Positions 1-11,286 of a stretch of DNA of 64,000 bases are shown here, piece after piece. The DNA is from Aminobacter aganoensis (GTDB lineage Bacteria; Pseudomonadota; Alphaproteobacteria; Rhizobiales; Rhizobiaceae), in assembly GCF_014206975.1 (NCBI RefSeq), contig NZ_JACHOU010000005.1, positions 124,001-188,000 of the forward strand, read 5' to 3'. The notes beneath the pieces were generated by a model. It was not told the origin of the DNA, did not search any database, and was given only the letters and a program-made list of their open reading frames with translations. Position numbers and translations under genes: made by a program. Every line of letters begins with the position of its first letter. The first letter of the stretch is position 1.

Positions 1-6
1 GAGCGC

Positions 7-32
7 GCCCACGCAACCTCCGTTGCGTGGGC
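7..32. terminator. 11-bp perfect stem-loop
   Basis: GCCCACGCAAC at 7-17 pairs perfectly with GTTGCGTGGGC at 22-32 across a CTCC loop. No U-tract follows on either strand, so it may be a weak or Rho-assisted terminator of a gene outside the window, or simply a stable hairpin. The next gene starts 110 bases downstream. Confidence 0.35.
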
Positions 33-141
33 CTCTCCACGGCCAGACATCCAGGCCGCAGCAAGCAGGAAATCGGAACCTTTGCTCAATCGAGCGGTTT
101 GGCTGGCACGACCCATGTCAGATCAAACCAAGGTAAATGCC

Positions 142-612
142 ATGAACATCCAACATCATTCCATGCACAACTACCTTCGTCTTCTGGCGATGGCAGTTCT
201 GTCCTTCATCGCCATGTTTGCCCTCATGTACGCCATGGTGAACACCTTCGCCGATGTCTTTGCAAACCTGAACCAGTTCTACATGGCGGCGCTGATGGTG
301 TTCCCGATGATCCTGATCGAGCTCCTGCTCATGCGCGCCATGTACCCCAACCGCGCCATCAACGTCGCGATCGTCGTCTTCAGCCTCGTGGCATTCACCG
401 CCTCGTGGTTCATGATCCGGGAACAGACGGCAATCGCCGACGTGCAGTTCCTGAAATCGATGATCCCGCACCACTCCGGCGCAGTGCTGATGTGCGAGAA
501 CGCGACCGTCAGCGATCCGGAGATTGCCGCCCTGTGCAGCGATATCGTGCCCGGCCAGCAGGCCGAGATCGACAAGATGAGGGAAATCCTGCAGCGCCTC
601 GAAGGCGCATAG
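142..612 (+). CDS. DUF305-type small membrane protein
   Basis: This 156-aa protein has three likely membrane helices (about residues 12-32, 45-63 and 72-89) followed by a C-terminal DUF305 segment. That segment contains MIPHHSGAVLMCE, the His-His motif typical of the family. DUF305 proteins are often found near copper-handling genes, but their biochemical role is not settled and no copper gene is next to this one. The ATG at 142 is chosen because AAGG lies about 9 bases upstream and the product then starts just before the first helix; ATGs at 82 and 115 are possible but have poorer sites. The membrane-anchored N-terminus plus short DUF305 tail suggests a cytoplasmic-membrane protein. Confidence 0.75.
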   Translation: MNIQHHSMHNYLRLLAMAVLSFIAMFALMYAMVNTFADVFANLNQFYMAALMVFPMILIELLLMRAMYPNRAINVAIVVFSLVAFTASWFMIREQTAIADVQFLKSMIPHHSGAVLMCENATVSDPEIAALCSDIVPGQQAEIDKMREILQRLEGA

Positions 613-678
613 TCCTGCTCGGCAAAGGGGCTGCAACCGAACCTTCGGCCTGCGGTCACATCGGCAGGCCTGCCTCGA

Positions 679-1983
679 TCAGCCGGCAGCGTCGATCGGC
701 TGGCCGCCGGGGGTCTGCAATGCAGCCAGCATGTCCTCGGCCACGTCTTTCCAGCTTCGCAAGCTGGACCTTGCCGCGACGATCCGCCGTTGCAGGCCCA
801 GGCGGTAGTCCTTGTCGGTAGCCAGCCGCTCCAGCAAGCCGGCCAGCTCCGCCGGCGAATCCGGGTCGAAATAGACGGCGAGGTCGCCGCCGACCTCGGG
901 CAGGCTCGACGACGGTGCGGCCAGCGCCGGCGTGCCCAGCCACAGCGATTCCCCCAGCGGCAGGCCCCAGCCCTCGAGCTTGCTCGGCATCAGCGTCGCC
1001 AGCGCGTTCTGGTACAGCCTGATGAGATCGGCCTGCGAGGGGTTGTCAATCATCAGCACATGCTGGGCCACCGTCGCATTGCGGCCGCTGTTGAGGCCCG
1101 CGATCGTCCGCCACCGGTTGGCGCCGGCGATCACCATCAGCGGCGGCGTCTTGCCCTGTTCCAGCAGCAGCTTCTGCGCGGCGAGAACGACGTCGAGGTT
1201 CTTGCGCCCGAGCGTGATGCCGACGCCCAGCACGTAGGGCCGTACCGGCAGCTCGAGCTTTGCCGTCTCGCCATCCGCGCGGCACTCATGCGCCAGCGGA
1301 ACCACGGACATCCCGGGCAACGGCGGCAGCAACCCCTCCTCCACCTTGGCCTGCAGGTCCTTCGCGGTGAACTGCGAATTGGCGATGATATGGCTGGCGT
1401 GCCGGATCACCTTGTTGTTGTCGGCATGGAAGTTGCGCTGGAACGCATCCGGTTTGTCGCCGAAATCATGCAGCGGGATGCAGTCGTGCAGCAGCGGGTA
1501 GAACCGCGTCCTGGAACCAGTCCGGGCGAGGCAATCGATCATGTCGACCAGAAGCTTCGGCCGCCCGGCCGACACCAGATAACCATCCTGGAGCGCAATC
1601 GGCTTCAGATGCGATTGCAGCGCTCGCAGCTTCGAGCGATTGACCGCCCTCAGGAAGGTGCTGAACGTGGTCGCAAACACGCGGTTCGGCAGGCTGCGGC
1701 CCGGCTTTGGCCCCCGCAGCCGGTAGGGAACGGCACCTTCGGGAAAACCGAGATCGACGACGCCATTGTAGGACGCCTTGCCGAAATGCGGGGTGACCTC
1801 GAAGAAGGCGCGCGCCGTCTCGTCGTAGACGACGAAGATCACGCCCTTGTCGAGGAGATGCAGCTCGTAGCCGATCTCCGCCACCACCCTGGCGATGCCA
1901 TAGAACTTCAGCCTGCCACGACTTAGCAGGTAAAGCTCGCTCAGATCGTAGTAGACAGGTGAACTCAAACAGGCCTGATCCAT
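679..1983 (-). CDS. Glycosyltransferase family 4 (GT-B fold)
   Basis: This 434-aa protein has the retaining GT4 signature [16 protein letters not shown] near residue 337, with the two glutamates of the E-x7-E motif, followed by LPEVGGD, which normally contacts the nucleotide-sugar donor. The middle carries [18 protein letters not shown], a typical start of the C-terminal Rossmann domain. It probably transfers a sugar to a surface polysaccharide or lipid; donor and acceptor cannot be read from sequence. The ATG at 1983 opens the conserved part, although the frame continues upstream. The gene lies directly downstream of rpoD on the same strand, but a hairpin at 2002-2030 separates the two transcripts. 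Confidence 0.8.
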   Translation of the reverse strand: MDQACLSSPVYYDLSELYLLSRGRLKFYGIARVVAEIGYELHLLDKGVIFVVYDETARAFFEVTPHFGKASYNGVVDLGFPEGAVPYRLRGPKPGRSLPNRVFATTFSTFLRAVNRSKLRALQSHLKPIALQDGYLVSAGRPKLLVDMIDCLARTGSRTRFYPLLHDCIPLHDFGDKPDAFQRNFHADNNKVIRHASHIIANSQFTAKDLQAKVEEGLLPPLPGMSVVPLAHECRADGETAKLELPVRPYVLGVGITLGRKNLDVVLAAQKLLLEQGKTPPLMVIAGANRWRTIAGLNSGRNATVAQHVLMIDNPSQADLIRLYQNALATLMPSKLEGWGLPLGESLWLGTPALAAPSSSLPEVGGDLAVYFDPDSPAELAGLLERLATDKDYRLGLQRRIVAARSSLRSWKDVAEDMLAALQTPGGQPIDAAG

Positions 1984-2001
1984 TTTCGACCGATACACAG
2001 C

Positions 2002-2030
2002 AAAATGGCCGTCCCGGGGGACGGCCATTT
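2002..2030 (-). terminator. Intrinsic terminator of rpoD
   Basis: AAATGGCCGTCCC and GGGACGGCCATTT form a 13-bp inverted repeat with almost no loop. On the minus strand it begins 12 bases after the rpoD stop codon and ends in TTTT. It falls between rpoD and the downstream glycosyltransferase gene. Confidence 0.8.
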
Positions 2031-2042
2031 GTTGGTTTTATG

Positions 2043-4064
<2,022 letters not shown>

Positions 4065-4203
4065 TCTTTGCTTTCTCCAGGCGGCCCGTCAGCCGCTTAA
4101 ACTCTCGGACAGTGCAAATCAGATCGCCTCATCCAACCTGCGCCTGAACTGCCAGTAGCTGCACCTGTGTTAAGTCCAGATTAACCCTGATATCTGTGGC
4201 GGA

Positions 4204-4233
4204 TTATCTTCCTGTCCAGTGACAAGCACCCAA
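4204..4233 (-). promoter_or_regulatory. Candidate rpoD promoter in the 4065-4388 gap
   Basis: The 324-base gap upstream of rpoD holds no gene. On the minus strand TTGGGT (4233-4228) and GATAAT (4209-4204) are 18 bases apart, a fair sigma-70 match about 140 bases before the rpoD ATG. A second -35-like CTTGAC lies at 4327-4322 without a good -10. Neither has direct support. Confidence 0.35.
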
Positions 4234-4349
4234 TCCGCATTCTACAGGCCGTCGACACGACTGGCGGTCTGGCCGCCGGTTAACTTTTCGAATCGACCTG
4301 ATTCCGTCATTCCGGCGGAAGGTCAAGCGCCTGTCGCATGATTCGCTGC

Positions 4350-4380
4350 AAAAAAGCGAATCAAATGCGGGATTTTCGCT
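4350..4380 (-). terminator. Intrinsic terminator of dnaG
   Basis: On the minus strand, just after the dnaG stop, AGCGAA (4380-4375) pairs with TTCGCT (4360-4355) and is followed by a U-tract at 4354-4350. The stem is short (6 bp) with a 14-base loop. Confidence 0.6.
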
Positions 4381-4388
4381 CTCTCGCC

Positions 4389-6344
4389 CTAGTTTCGCCC
4401 GCCTCGGCCCGAGGACACACCGAAGCCTTCGATAAGCGCCTCGGTAGCTTGCACGTCATGAAACTGCGCCTGGATCTCCACCAGATGCCGATAGTTTTCG
4501 TCGGTCGGATCGGTGGCCAGCGCCGCCTCGGCCTGTTTCAGTTCCTTATGTAAGGTACGGGCGCTGCGGTGCAAGTGCAGCGCCTGCGCGAAGGCGTCGC
4601 GGGCGTCTTCGAGTGCCGCGTCCTCGAGCGCGGTCCACTGCCGCGTCCGTCGCGCCAGCGCCACCGCCCGCTCCCACATCTCGGCGCAGGAGGCGCGCTC
4701 GATCGCCGCCACCACTCCCTCGCGCGTGTTGGCCTCTCCATGCGCCATGGCATCGATCAGCACCGAATGCAGTTGGCGCAATTCGCCATGGCTGAGATCG
4801 AGCTTTTCGACATGGTCGAAATTCTCGTCGATCAGGGAGGGATGGTTGACCAGGGCCACCACGAGGGCCGCCTCGCGCAGCGGCATGATGCCGCCTGCCC
4901 GCTTGACCATCGCCGAGCGCGCCAGGCTCTCCGACACGGCCAGCCTGCCTGCGGCGGCACCGCCGCCCTTGTTCCACTGGCCGCGCTCGTTGCCCTTGCC
5001 GAATCCGGGCTTGCCGAACGAGCCCTTGCCGCGGTCGCCCTGGCCCTGCTGCCGGCCGCGCTGGTTGCCGAAGAAACTCAGCACCCGTTCGCGCATCTCC
5101 TGCTGGTAGTGATAGCGGACGCTCTCGTCCTTGATCCGGCCGGTCAGTTCGCGCAGCGTCTTTTCGAGCTCGGCACGACGCTCGGGCGTATCGAACACGC
5201 CACCCGAGGTCTCGCGCATCCAGACCAGGTCGGACAAGGGCCGTGCTTCCGAAAGCACCGCGCGAAACGCCTCGGGCCCCTCGGCCTTGACCAAATCGTC
5301 GGGGTCCTTGCCCTCGGGCAGTAAGGCAAAGCGCGCCGTATGGCCCGGCGCCACCAGCGGCAGCACCATGTCGGCGGCGCGATAGGCGGCCTTGAGGCCG
5401 GCCTTGTCGCCGTCGAAGCACAGCACCGGCTCACCCGACATGCGCCACAGCAGCTCGAGCTGGTTTTCGGTCAGCGCCGTGCCGAGCGGCGCCACCGCAT
5501 TGTCTAACCCGGCCTGGGCCAGCGCGATCACGTCCATGTAGCCTTCGACGGCGATCACCGCCCCGCCCTTCTGCAGCGCCTTGCGGGCGCGGGCGAAATT
5601 GTAGAGCACGTTGCCCTTGTGGAAGAGCTCGGTTTCAGGCGAGTTCAGATATTTGGCCGAGACTTCCGCCGACATGGCGCGTCCGCCGAAGGCGATGATG
5701 CGGCCGCGCGAATCCGGGATCGGGAACATGATGCGGTCGCGGAAGCGGTCGTAGGACACCGGCACGTCCTCGAACACGGTCAGCCCGCAGGCCTCCATCT
5801 GCAATTTTTCGATGCCCTTGGACGCGAGGAATTCCTTGAGCGCATTGCGGCTGTCGGGCGCAAAACCGAGCCTGAACGTCTGCTGCGTCGCCGGCGTCAG
5901 CCCGCGGTCGCGCAGATAGGCCCGTGCCCGCGCCCCGTCCGCGCTTTGCAGCCGGTCCTCGAAGAATGTCGTCGCCAGTTCCATGACGTCGGTCAGGCTG
6001 GCGCGTTCCTTCTCGCGCCGCTCCTCATGCGCGTCGCGCGCCGGCATCGGCACGCCGGCCATCTCGGCGATGCGTTCGACCGCCTCCGGGAAGGTCATGC
6101 CGTCGAGGTCGGTCAGGAAGCGGAAATGATCGCCCGACACGCCGCAGCCGAAGCAGTGGTAGCGGCCCTTGCGGTCCTCGCAGTGGAACGAAGGCGACTT
6201 CTCGCCATGGAACGGGCAGCACGCCCAAAAGTCGCCGCGCGGCGCATTGGTCTTCTTGCGGTCCCAGGTCACGCGCTGTCCCACCACGGCCGAAATCGGC
6301 ACGCGGTCTCGTATCTCGCTCAAAAATCCGTCGGAAAAGCGCAT
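4389..6344 (-). CDS. dnaG: DNA primase DnaG
   Basis: DnaG makes the RNA primers for chromosome replication. The 651-aa product starts with a CHC2 zinc ribbon (C43-x2-H46 and C64-x2-C67). The catalytic TOPRIM core follows, with VEGYMDV near residue 270 carrying the acidic residue and CFDGDKAG near residue 315. A Gly/Gln/Lys-rich low-complexity linker (about residues 435-480) leads to a C-terminal DnaB-binding helical domain. The low-complexity linker is longer than in enterobacteria. The ATG at 6344 begins MRFSDGFLSEIRDR, the usual alphaproteobacterial N-terminus, with AGGA 7-10 bases upstream. It forms the dnaG-rpoD pair with the gene downstream. Confidence 0.97.
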   Translation of the reverse strand: MRFSDGFLSEIRDRVPISAVVGQRVTWDRKKTNAPRGDFWACCPFHGEKSPSFHCEDRKGRYHCFGCGVSGDHFRFLTDLDGMTFPEAVERIAEMAGVPMPARDAHEERREKERASLTDVMELATTFFEDRLQSADGARARAYLRDRGLTPATQQTFRLGFAPDSRNALKEFLASKGIEKLQMEACGLTVFEDVPVSYDRFRDRIMFPIPDSRGRIIAFGGRAMSAEVSAKYLNSPETELFHKGNVLYNFARARKALQKGGAVIAVEGYMDVIALAQAGLDNAVAPLGTALTENQLELLWRMSGEPVLCFDGDKAGLKAAYRAADMVLPLVAPGHTARFALLPEGKDPDDLVKAEGPEAFRAVLSEARPLSDLVWMRETSGGVFDTPERRAELEKTLRELTGRIKDESVRYHYQQEMRERVLSFFGNQRGRQQGQGDRGKGSFGKPGFGKGNERGQWNKGGGAAAGRLAVSESLARSAMVKRAGGIMPLREAALVVALVNHPSLIDENFDHVEKLDLSHGELRQLHSVLIDAMAHGEANTREGVVAAIERASCAEMWERAVALARRTRQWTALEDAALEDARDAFAQALHLHRSARTLHKELKQAEAALATDPTDENYRHLVEIQAQFHDVQATEALIEGFGVSSGRGGRN

Positions 6345-6656
6345 CGGGTCCTGCTTGTTTGAAACTGATATAGGCCTTCGCCCCCTCCGACACGACTCCT
6401 ATTCGCCGGCATGCCCGCTGTTCACAGGCCGGAAGCCGCGATCGTTCCAATTGCGTGCACGGATGTCGCCCGGGAACCCGACGCTCCGCCGAACGTATCT
6501 CCTATATGACCCGTTCACATATCTTGCGGGCAATGCACACGCGTGCAATATGGACGAAAAATATTATCCGGCTAAGATAATCGACATGGTCATGACAGTG
6601 ATTCGCATCCGCGTCCTGCCGCTCGCAGCCGCCCCCCGCTTCCGCCGGTGCAGCCG
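6345..6656. other. 312-bp divergent intergenic region between dnaG and a Na/Pi cotransporter gene
   Basis: No gene is visible. A small dyad TGCAC-ACGC-GTGCA lies at 6534-6547, about 110 bases before the transporter start, and an AT-rich stretch (6548-6575) follows that could hold its -10 region. On the minus side CTATAT-like bases about 25 bases before dnaG could serve as its -10. No clear -35/-10 pair was identified for either gene. Confidence 0.4.
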
Positions 6657-8321
6657 ATGAGCGGGTCTGTCGTCCTGCTGCATCTCGCCGGCGCCGTCGC
6701 GCTTCTCCTGTTTGCCACGCGCATGGTGCGCACCGGGGTCGAGCGCGCCTATGGCGACGTCCTGCGCCACAAGCTGCGCAACACCATGCGCAATCCGATC
6801 CTGGCGGTGCTGGCCGGTACGGCACTCGCCATCGCCTTCCAGAGTTCCACCGCGGTCACCCTGCTCGTCGGCTCCTTCGCCGGGGCCGGCATCGTCAGCG
6901 GCATCGCCGGCCAGCTCGCCGTGCGCGGCGCCGAGATCGGCTCGGCGCTGGTCATCAAGATCCTGACCTTCGACCTGTCCTTGCTGGTGCCGATCTGCCT
7001 CGCCGCCGGCACCACCATGTTCCTGGCCACCGACCGCCGCAGCTGGCAGCAGACCGGCCGCATCCTCGTCGGCATCGGCCTGCTCGTGCTGTCGCTCGAA
7101 ATGGTCGGCCAGGCCTCCGAGCCGCTGCGCGAAAGCAGGCTCCTGCCCGTCATAGTCGACTATTTCGCCGGCGACCCCGTCACCGCCTATCTGCTGGCGG
7201 CCATCGTCACTTGGCTGTTCCATTCCTCGATCGCCGCCGTGCTGCTGATCGTCACCCTGGCCGGCCGCGGCTTCGTGCCGCCCGAACTCGGCATCGTGCT
7301 GGTGCTCGGCGTCAATCTCGGCAGCTCGGTCATCGCCCCCCTGCTCACCCGCAACGCCGAGCCCGGCGTCCGCGTCGTCCCCATCGGCAACCTCCTGATG
7401 CGCGGCGCAGGCTCGCTGGTCATGCTGGTCGTCTTCCTCTGGGCCAAGCCCTCGGTCGCCTTCCTCGGCGCCACCGTGCCCGACCAGATCATCAACGCCC
7501 ATATCCTGTTCAACTGCATCATCCTGGTCGCCGGCATCCCGCTGGCGAAGCTGGTCTACAGCGCGTCGGAAAAGATCGTCGCGCTCGGCACCAAGGCCGA
7601 CCCGGCCAGGGACATGGCAGTCGCCGAACTCAGCGCGCTCAACGAAGCCGCGCTCGACACGCCGTCCCAGGCGCTGGCCAACGCCACCCGCGAGGTCGTG
7701 CGGGTCTGCGAAACCATCGAGATCATGCTCCAGCGCATCATCGAGCTCTACGAAAAGCCCGACGCCGACAAGATCGCGGCCCTCGCCTCGCTCGACGACC
7801 GCGTCGACCGCCGCCATGCCGCCATCAAGCTCTACCTCGCCAAGGCCACCATCCGGCCGATGACCGAGGACGAGGCGCTGCGCTGCCAGGAACTGCTCGG
7901 CGCCTGCGTCAAGCTCGAACAGGTCGGCGACATCATCGTCCGCAACATGCTCGCCCACGTCCAGAAGAAGCTCGACCGCGGCCTCGAATTCACGCCCGAG
8001 GGCTGGCGTGAGCTGACCAGCTTCCATGCTTCGGTCATGGCCAATGCGCGCCTCGCCTTCAACGTGCTGGTGTCGCGCGACGCCAACACCGCCCGCCAGC
8101 TCGTGCTCGAAAAGGACAGGCTGCGCGACGTCGAGAAAGAGACCAGCCAGAGCCACTTCCTGCGCCTGCGCGACGGCACCATCAAGAGCGTCGAGACCAG
8201 TTCCATCCACCTCGACACCATCCGCGACCTCAAGCAGATCAACTCCCTGCTCGCCTCGATGGCCTACCCCGTACTCGAAGAGCAGGGCCTGCTGCGCGGC
8301 TCGCGGCTGAAGGCCAGCTGA
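6657..8321 (+). CDS. Na/Pi cotransporter family protein with PhoU-like C-terminus
   Basis: This 554-aa inner-membrane protein has two halves. Residues 1 to about 310 are hydrophobic and contain the duplicated Na/Pi-cotransporter repeat, seen as IAFQSSTAVTLLVGSFAG and LFHSSIAAVLLIVTLAG, each with the QSS/HSS substrate-binding motif. Residues from about 330 form a helical PhoU-like cytoplasmic domain (EIMLQRIIELYEK). The family imports phosphate with sodium, and some members act in phosphate or stress signalling. The ATG at 6657 is preferred over a GTG at 6648. It diverges from dnaG. The end of the gene is followed by a palindromic repeat rather than an obvious terminator. Confidence 0.88.
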   Translation: MSGSVVLLHLAGAVALLLFATRMVRTGVERAYGDVLRHKLRNTMRNPILAVLAGTALAIAFQSSTAVTLLVGSFAGAGIVSGIAGQLAVRGAEIGSALVIKILTFDLSLLVPICLAAGTTMFLATDRRSWQQTGRILVGIGLLVLSLEMVGQASEPLRESRLLPVIVDYFAGDPVTAYLLAAIVTWLFHSSIAAVLLIVTLAGRGFVPPELGIVLVLGVNLGSSVIAPLLTRNAEPGVRVVPIGNLLMRGAGSLVMLVVFLWAKPSVAFLGATVPDQIINAHILFNCIILVAGIPLAKLVYSASEKIVALGTKADPARDMAVAELSALNEAALDTPSQALANATREVVRVCETIEIMLQRIIELYEKPDADKIAALASLDDRVDRRHAAIKLYLAKATIRPMTEDEALRCQELLGACVKLEQVGDIIVRNMLAHVQKKLDRGLEFTPEGWRELTSFHASVMANARLAFNVLVSRDANTARQLVLEKDRLRDVEKETSQSHFLRLRDGTIKSVETSSIHLDTIRDLKQINSLLASMAYPVLEEQGLLRGSRLKAS

Positions 8322-8402
8322 GCGGCCCGGAAACCGGAGCGAAGCGCAGGTCTGTCCGGCACAGGCGAGCCGCCCGCGAGCTCGCAGGACTTGGGTTCCT
8401 CG

Positions 8403-8442
8403 CCCCCACGACGTGGGGGAGAAGTGGCACGGCGAAGCCGTG
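8403..8442. repeat. Dispersed palindromic intergenic repeat, copy 1
   Basis: Two adjacent hairpins, CCCCCAC-GAC-GTGGGGG (8403-8419) and CACGGC-GAA-GCCGTG (8428-8442), are followed by GGAGAGGGG. The layout resembles the other repeat copies near 28.1, 28.9 and 32.6 kb. It sits between two co-directional genes and may act as an mRNA stabiliser or terminator. Confidence 0.6.
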
Positions 8443-8546
8443 ACGGAGAGGGGCCCTTTCTCATCCGCCCGCTGGCCCCAGCAACCGCCCTTGCCTGTCC
8501 CGCCCTTTCCGGGCGAGGCTGCTCCCGACATCAAGGGAGCCAGCAC

Positions 8547-9710
8547 ATGGCCGCGCTCGACCACGACGCCCTCATCGCCGAGATGACCGCATGGCGGCGC
8601 GACCTGCATGCCCACCCCGAATTCGGCTTCGAGGAAAAGCGCACCGCAGCCTTCGTCGCCCGCAAGCTTCGCGAATTCGGCCTCGACGAGGTCGTCGAGG
8701 GCATCGGCGGCACCGGCGTCGTCGGCACGCTGCGCCGCGGCAGCGGCAACCGGGCGATTGCACTCCGCGCAGACATGGACGCGCTGCGCATCGCCGAGCA
8801 GGCCGACCACGGCCACGTCTCGCAAAATCACGGCGTCATGCATGCCTGCGGCCATGACGGCCACACCGCGATGCTGCTCGGTGCCGCCAGGATGCTCGCC
8901 GCCGACGGCGGCTTCGACGGCACCGTGCGCTTCGTCTTCCAGCCGGCCGAGGAATGGGGCAAGGGCGCGCTCGCCATGCTCGACGACGGCCTGATGAGCC
9001 GCTTTCCCTTCGACGAGATCTATGGCCTGCACAATATGCCCGGCCTGCCCGTCGGCCGTTTCGAGACGCGGCCCGGGCCGATCATGTCGGCGGAGGACAA
9101 TTTCGAGATCGTGCTGCGCGGCCTCGGTGGCCATGCCGCCCGCCCGCATGGCGGCCGCGAGGTGCTCGTCGCCGCCTGCGCGCTGGTCACCAACCTGCAG
9201 ACCATCGTCTCGCGCCGGCTGAGCCCGGCCGACATCTCCGTCGTCTCGGTCACCGAGCTCGTCACCGACGGCACCCGCAACGCCCTGCCCGGCTTCGCCC
9301 GCATCCTCGGCGATGCGCGCAGCTTCCGGCCCGAAGTCAGCGCTGCGATCGAACAGCAGATGCGCATCATCGCCGAGGGCACGGCACTGACCTACAATTG
9401 CAGCGCCGAAGTGACCTACACCAGGGAGTTCGTGCCGCTGATCAACGATGCCGACGCCACCGCGGCCGCCATCGAGGCGGCCAGCTCCGTCTTCGACCCA
9501 GGCGCCGTCAACGGCCATGGCGAGATCGTCACCGCCTCGGAAGATTTCGCCCGCTTCCTCGACCATGTGCCCGGCTGCTTCGCCTATATCGGCAATGGCG
9601 AAGGCTCGGCGCCGCTGCACAACCCGTCATTCGACTTCAACGACGACGCCCTGATCCATGGCGCCCGCTTCCACGCCGCCACCGCCCGCCACCGCCTGCC
9701 GGTCGCCTGA
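8547..9710 (+). CDS. M20 family amidohydrolase (hippurate hydrolase / N-acyl-amino-acid hydrolase type)
   Basis: This 387-aa dinuclear metal hydrolase cleaves an amide bond of an N-acylated amino acid or similar substrate. The motif HACGHDGHTAML gives ligands C101, H103 and nearby residues; FQPAEEWGKGA holds the catalytic glutamate; GLHNMP and the C-terminal LHNPSFDFND give further ligands. The dimerisation domain contains GLGGHAARPHGG. The ATG at 8547 follows AAGGGAG at a good distance and gives the usual start MAALDHDALIAEMTAWRRDLHAHPE. Exact substrate is unknown: hippurate, acyl-amino acids and indole conjugates are all used by this family. No transporter lies beside it. Confidence 0.9.
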   Translation: MAALDHDALIAEMTAWRRDLHAHPEFGFEEKRTAAFVARKLREFGLDEVVEGIGGTGVVGTLRRGSGNRAIALRADMDALRIAEQADHGHVSQNHGVMHACGHDGHTAMLLGAARMLAADGGFDGTVRFVFQPAEEWGKGALAMLDDGLMSRFPFDEIYGLHNMPGLPVGRFETRPGPIMSAEDNFEIVLRGLGGHAARPHGGREVLVAACALVTNLQTIVSRRLSPADISVVSVTELVTDGTRNALPGFARILGDARSFRPEVSAAIEQQMRIIAEGTALTYNCSAEVTYTREFVPLINDADATAAAIEAASSVFDPGAVNGHGEIVTASEDFARFLDHVPGCFAYIGNGEGSAPLHNPSFDFNDDALIHGARFHAATARHRLPVA

Positions 9711-9884
9711 CGCGGCGCGCTTGCGCGAATCGACCGCATTCGTAAACTTGGCCACGGCCGTGCAGCCTGCCGCTCGCTCCATCCGGATTGGTGAATGCAC
9801 CACGAAGCTGGTTTGACCCTCATGGGGTGACCGTCAGCAATTGCGAGCACTGACGCCATTTGTCGCCCTCATGGGAACCGATCC

Positions 9885-10469
9885 ATGCCGACACTGAACC
9901 GAACCAAACTCATGGCCAAGGAGCTGCGGGGCGCCTTGGCCGCGCAAGACGTGCATCTCTCGCACGGCGCCTGCCTCGAGATCGTTGCCCGCCAACTCGG
10001 CTTCAACGAATGGAACATCCTCAAGGCCGCATGCGATGCCGAGGTCGATCTCGCCATGGCAATCCTTGTCGAACATGGCCGCGAGGAAGAAGCCGCCGCC
10101 TTCTACCAGCGCGCCTTCGGGGCCGTTCGCGGCGGGGCCTACATGTTCGAGGGCAAGCCGATCTCCATCGACCTCCGCATCGGCGACGTCGCCCTGCAGG
10201 TCGGCGGCGCCAATCCGCGCCGCGAAGGCGAGCCGCAGCGCGGCGGGCCGTTCTTTCCCAAGGCCCACGGCGCGGTCAGCGCCGTCTTCATCCTTGATGT
10301 CGCCAACGCCGAAACCGCCCTGCAACGGGCGATCGGGGCCGGGGCAATCCTGCGAGGAGAGCTTGGCGTAGCAACCGACGGCCGCCGCGGCGCCACTGTG
10401 TTCGACCCGTTCGGCCACATCTGGGGACTGCGCGACAAGACGCCGATAAAGCTGCGTCGCGCCGCCTGA
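9885..10469 (+). CDS. Glyoxalase/bleomycin-resistance (VOC) fold protein with N-terminal extension
   Basis: This 194-aa protein has an N-terminal helical extension (residues 1-60, ending in ARQLGFNEWNILKAAC) that is common in 'glyoxalase superfamily' proteins. A VOC domain with a PhnB-like order follows (EEEAAAFYQRAFGAVRGG ... VFDPFGHIWGLRDKTP). The conserved end FGHIWG normally carries a metal-binding His or Glu. No reaction can be assigned; family members include dioxygenases, isomerases and antibiotic-binding proteins. The gene stands alone between the amidohydrolase and the convergent yqeY. Confidence 0.75.
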   Translation: MPTLNRTKLMAKELRGALAAQDVHLSHGACLEIVARQLGFNEWNILKAACDAEVDLAMAILVEHGREEEAAAFYQRAFGAVRGGAYMFEGKPISIDLRIGDVALQVGGANPRREGEPQRGGPFFPKAHGAVSAVFILDVANAETALQRAIGAGAILRGELGVATDGRRGATVFDPFGHIWGLRDKTPIKLRRAA

Positions 10470-10490
10470 ATCTCCCCTTATCCCCAAAAC

Positions 10491-10516
10491 GAAAACGCCC
10501 CGCACTGGCGGGGCGT
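10491..10516 (-). terminator. Intrinsic terminator of yqeY
   Basis: CGCCCCGC (10496-10503) and GCGGGGCG (10508-10515) form an 8-bp GC-rich stem with a 4-base loop. On the minus strand it is followed by TTTTCGTTTT, so it ends the yqeY transcript. It may also work in the other direction for the convergent VOC gene. Confidence 0.85.
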
Positions 10517-10547
10517 CTCATTTGCGGAAACAGAAGCCGTCAAAAAC

Positions 10548-10997
10548 CTACTGCAGCAGGTTCTTGACGATGCCGCTTGCCTTGCCGAAGTCCATCTGGC
10601 CGGGATAGCGCTCCTTGAGCGCGTTCATGCAGCGTCCCATGTCGCGCAGGCCGTCGGCGCCGACCTCGGCGATCACCTTCTGGGCGGCGTCGCGCACGTC
10701 GTCCTCGGCCATCTGCTTGGGCAGGAAGTCGCCGATGATGGCGATTTCGTCGCGCTCCTGCGCGGCCAGCTCCAGCCGCGCGCCTTCCTCGAAGGCCTTG
10801 GCCGATTCCTGCCGCTGCTTGACCATCTTGGTCAGGATCTGCAGGATTTCCTCGTCCGACACCGGGTCCTTGCCGGCACCGCGATGGGCGATGTCGCGGT
10901 CCTGGATGGCGGCCTGGATCAGCCTGAGCGTCGAGGTGCGGCGCTTGTCGCCGGCTTTCAATGCAGTCTTCAGCGCCTCGGCGAGCATCTCGCGCAT
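10548..10997 (-). CDS. GatB/YqeY family protein
   Basis: This 149-aa YqeY-type protein carries the conserved core TLRLIQAAIQDRDIAHRG and GDFLPKQMAEDDVRDAAQKV. The fold matches the tRNA-binding tail domain of GatB, a subunit of the tRNA-dependent amidotransferase. The free-standing protein's role is not established, but binding tRNA or tRNA-like substrates is plausible. The ATG at 10997 is chosen because AGGAGT lies 7 bases upstream; the ATG at 11003 would sit only two bases from that site. YqeY is found near dnaG and carA in many rhizobia, and carA starts 290 bases away on the other strand. Confidence 0.85.
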   Translation of the reverse strand: MREMLAEALKTALKAGDKRRTSTLRLIQAAIQDRDIAHRGAGKDPVSDEEILQILTKMVKQRQESAKAFEEGARLELAAQERDEIAIIGDFLPKQMAEDDVRDAAQKVIAEVGADGLRDMGRCMNALKERYPGQMDFGKASGIVKNLLQ

Positions 10998-11122
10998 GGC
11001 CATTACTCCTGAACGTGTCGCAAACAATAGCGCCGACCTGCCACAGTGGCAAACCGAATGACAATGGCCAACTTCCTGTTTTCATTAGGAAAAATAATTA
11101 GCCACGAATCCCGGACCGGTCA

Positions 11123-11151
11123 TTGACCACCCGCCGGGGTTCGCTTATTGT
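11123..11151 (+). promoter_or_regulatory. Candidate carA promoter
   Basis: TTGACC (11123-11128) and TATTGT (11146-11151) are separated by 17 bases, a good sigma-70 arrangement. It leaves a leader of about 130 bases before the carA ATG at 11287. Confidence 0.5.
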
Positions 11152-11286
11152 CCGCGCCTTGCAAGGACTAGTTTGTTTTGTGCACGGGGCCCGCCTGACG
11201 GTGGTCGTCCGTGCTTTTCGCTGCGCGATATGGCCTCTCCCGAGCCATTTTTCAAGTCGCGGCGCCCGTTACGCAGGAGCATCGCC

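Noticed and set aside
6564-9620. Long open frame on the minus strand over the Na/Pi transporter and amidohydrolase genes
   Set aside because: It is a shadow of two well supported plus-strand genes; its product is a low-complexity Asp/Gly/His-rich sequence with no family.
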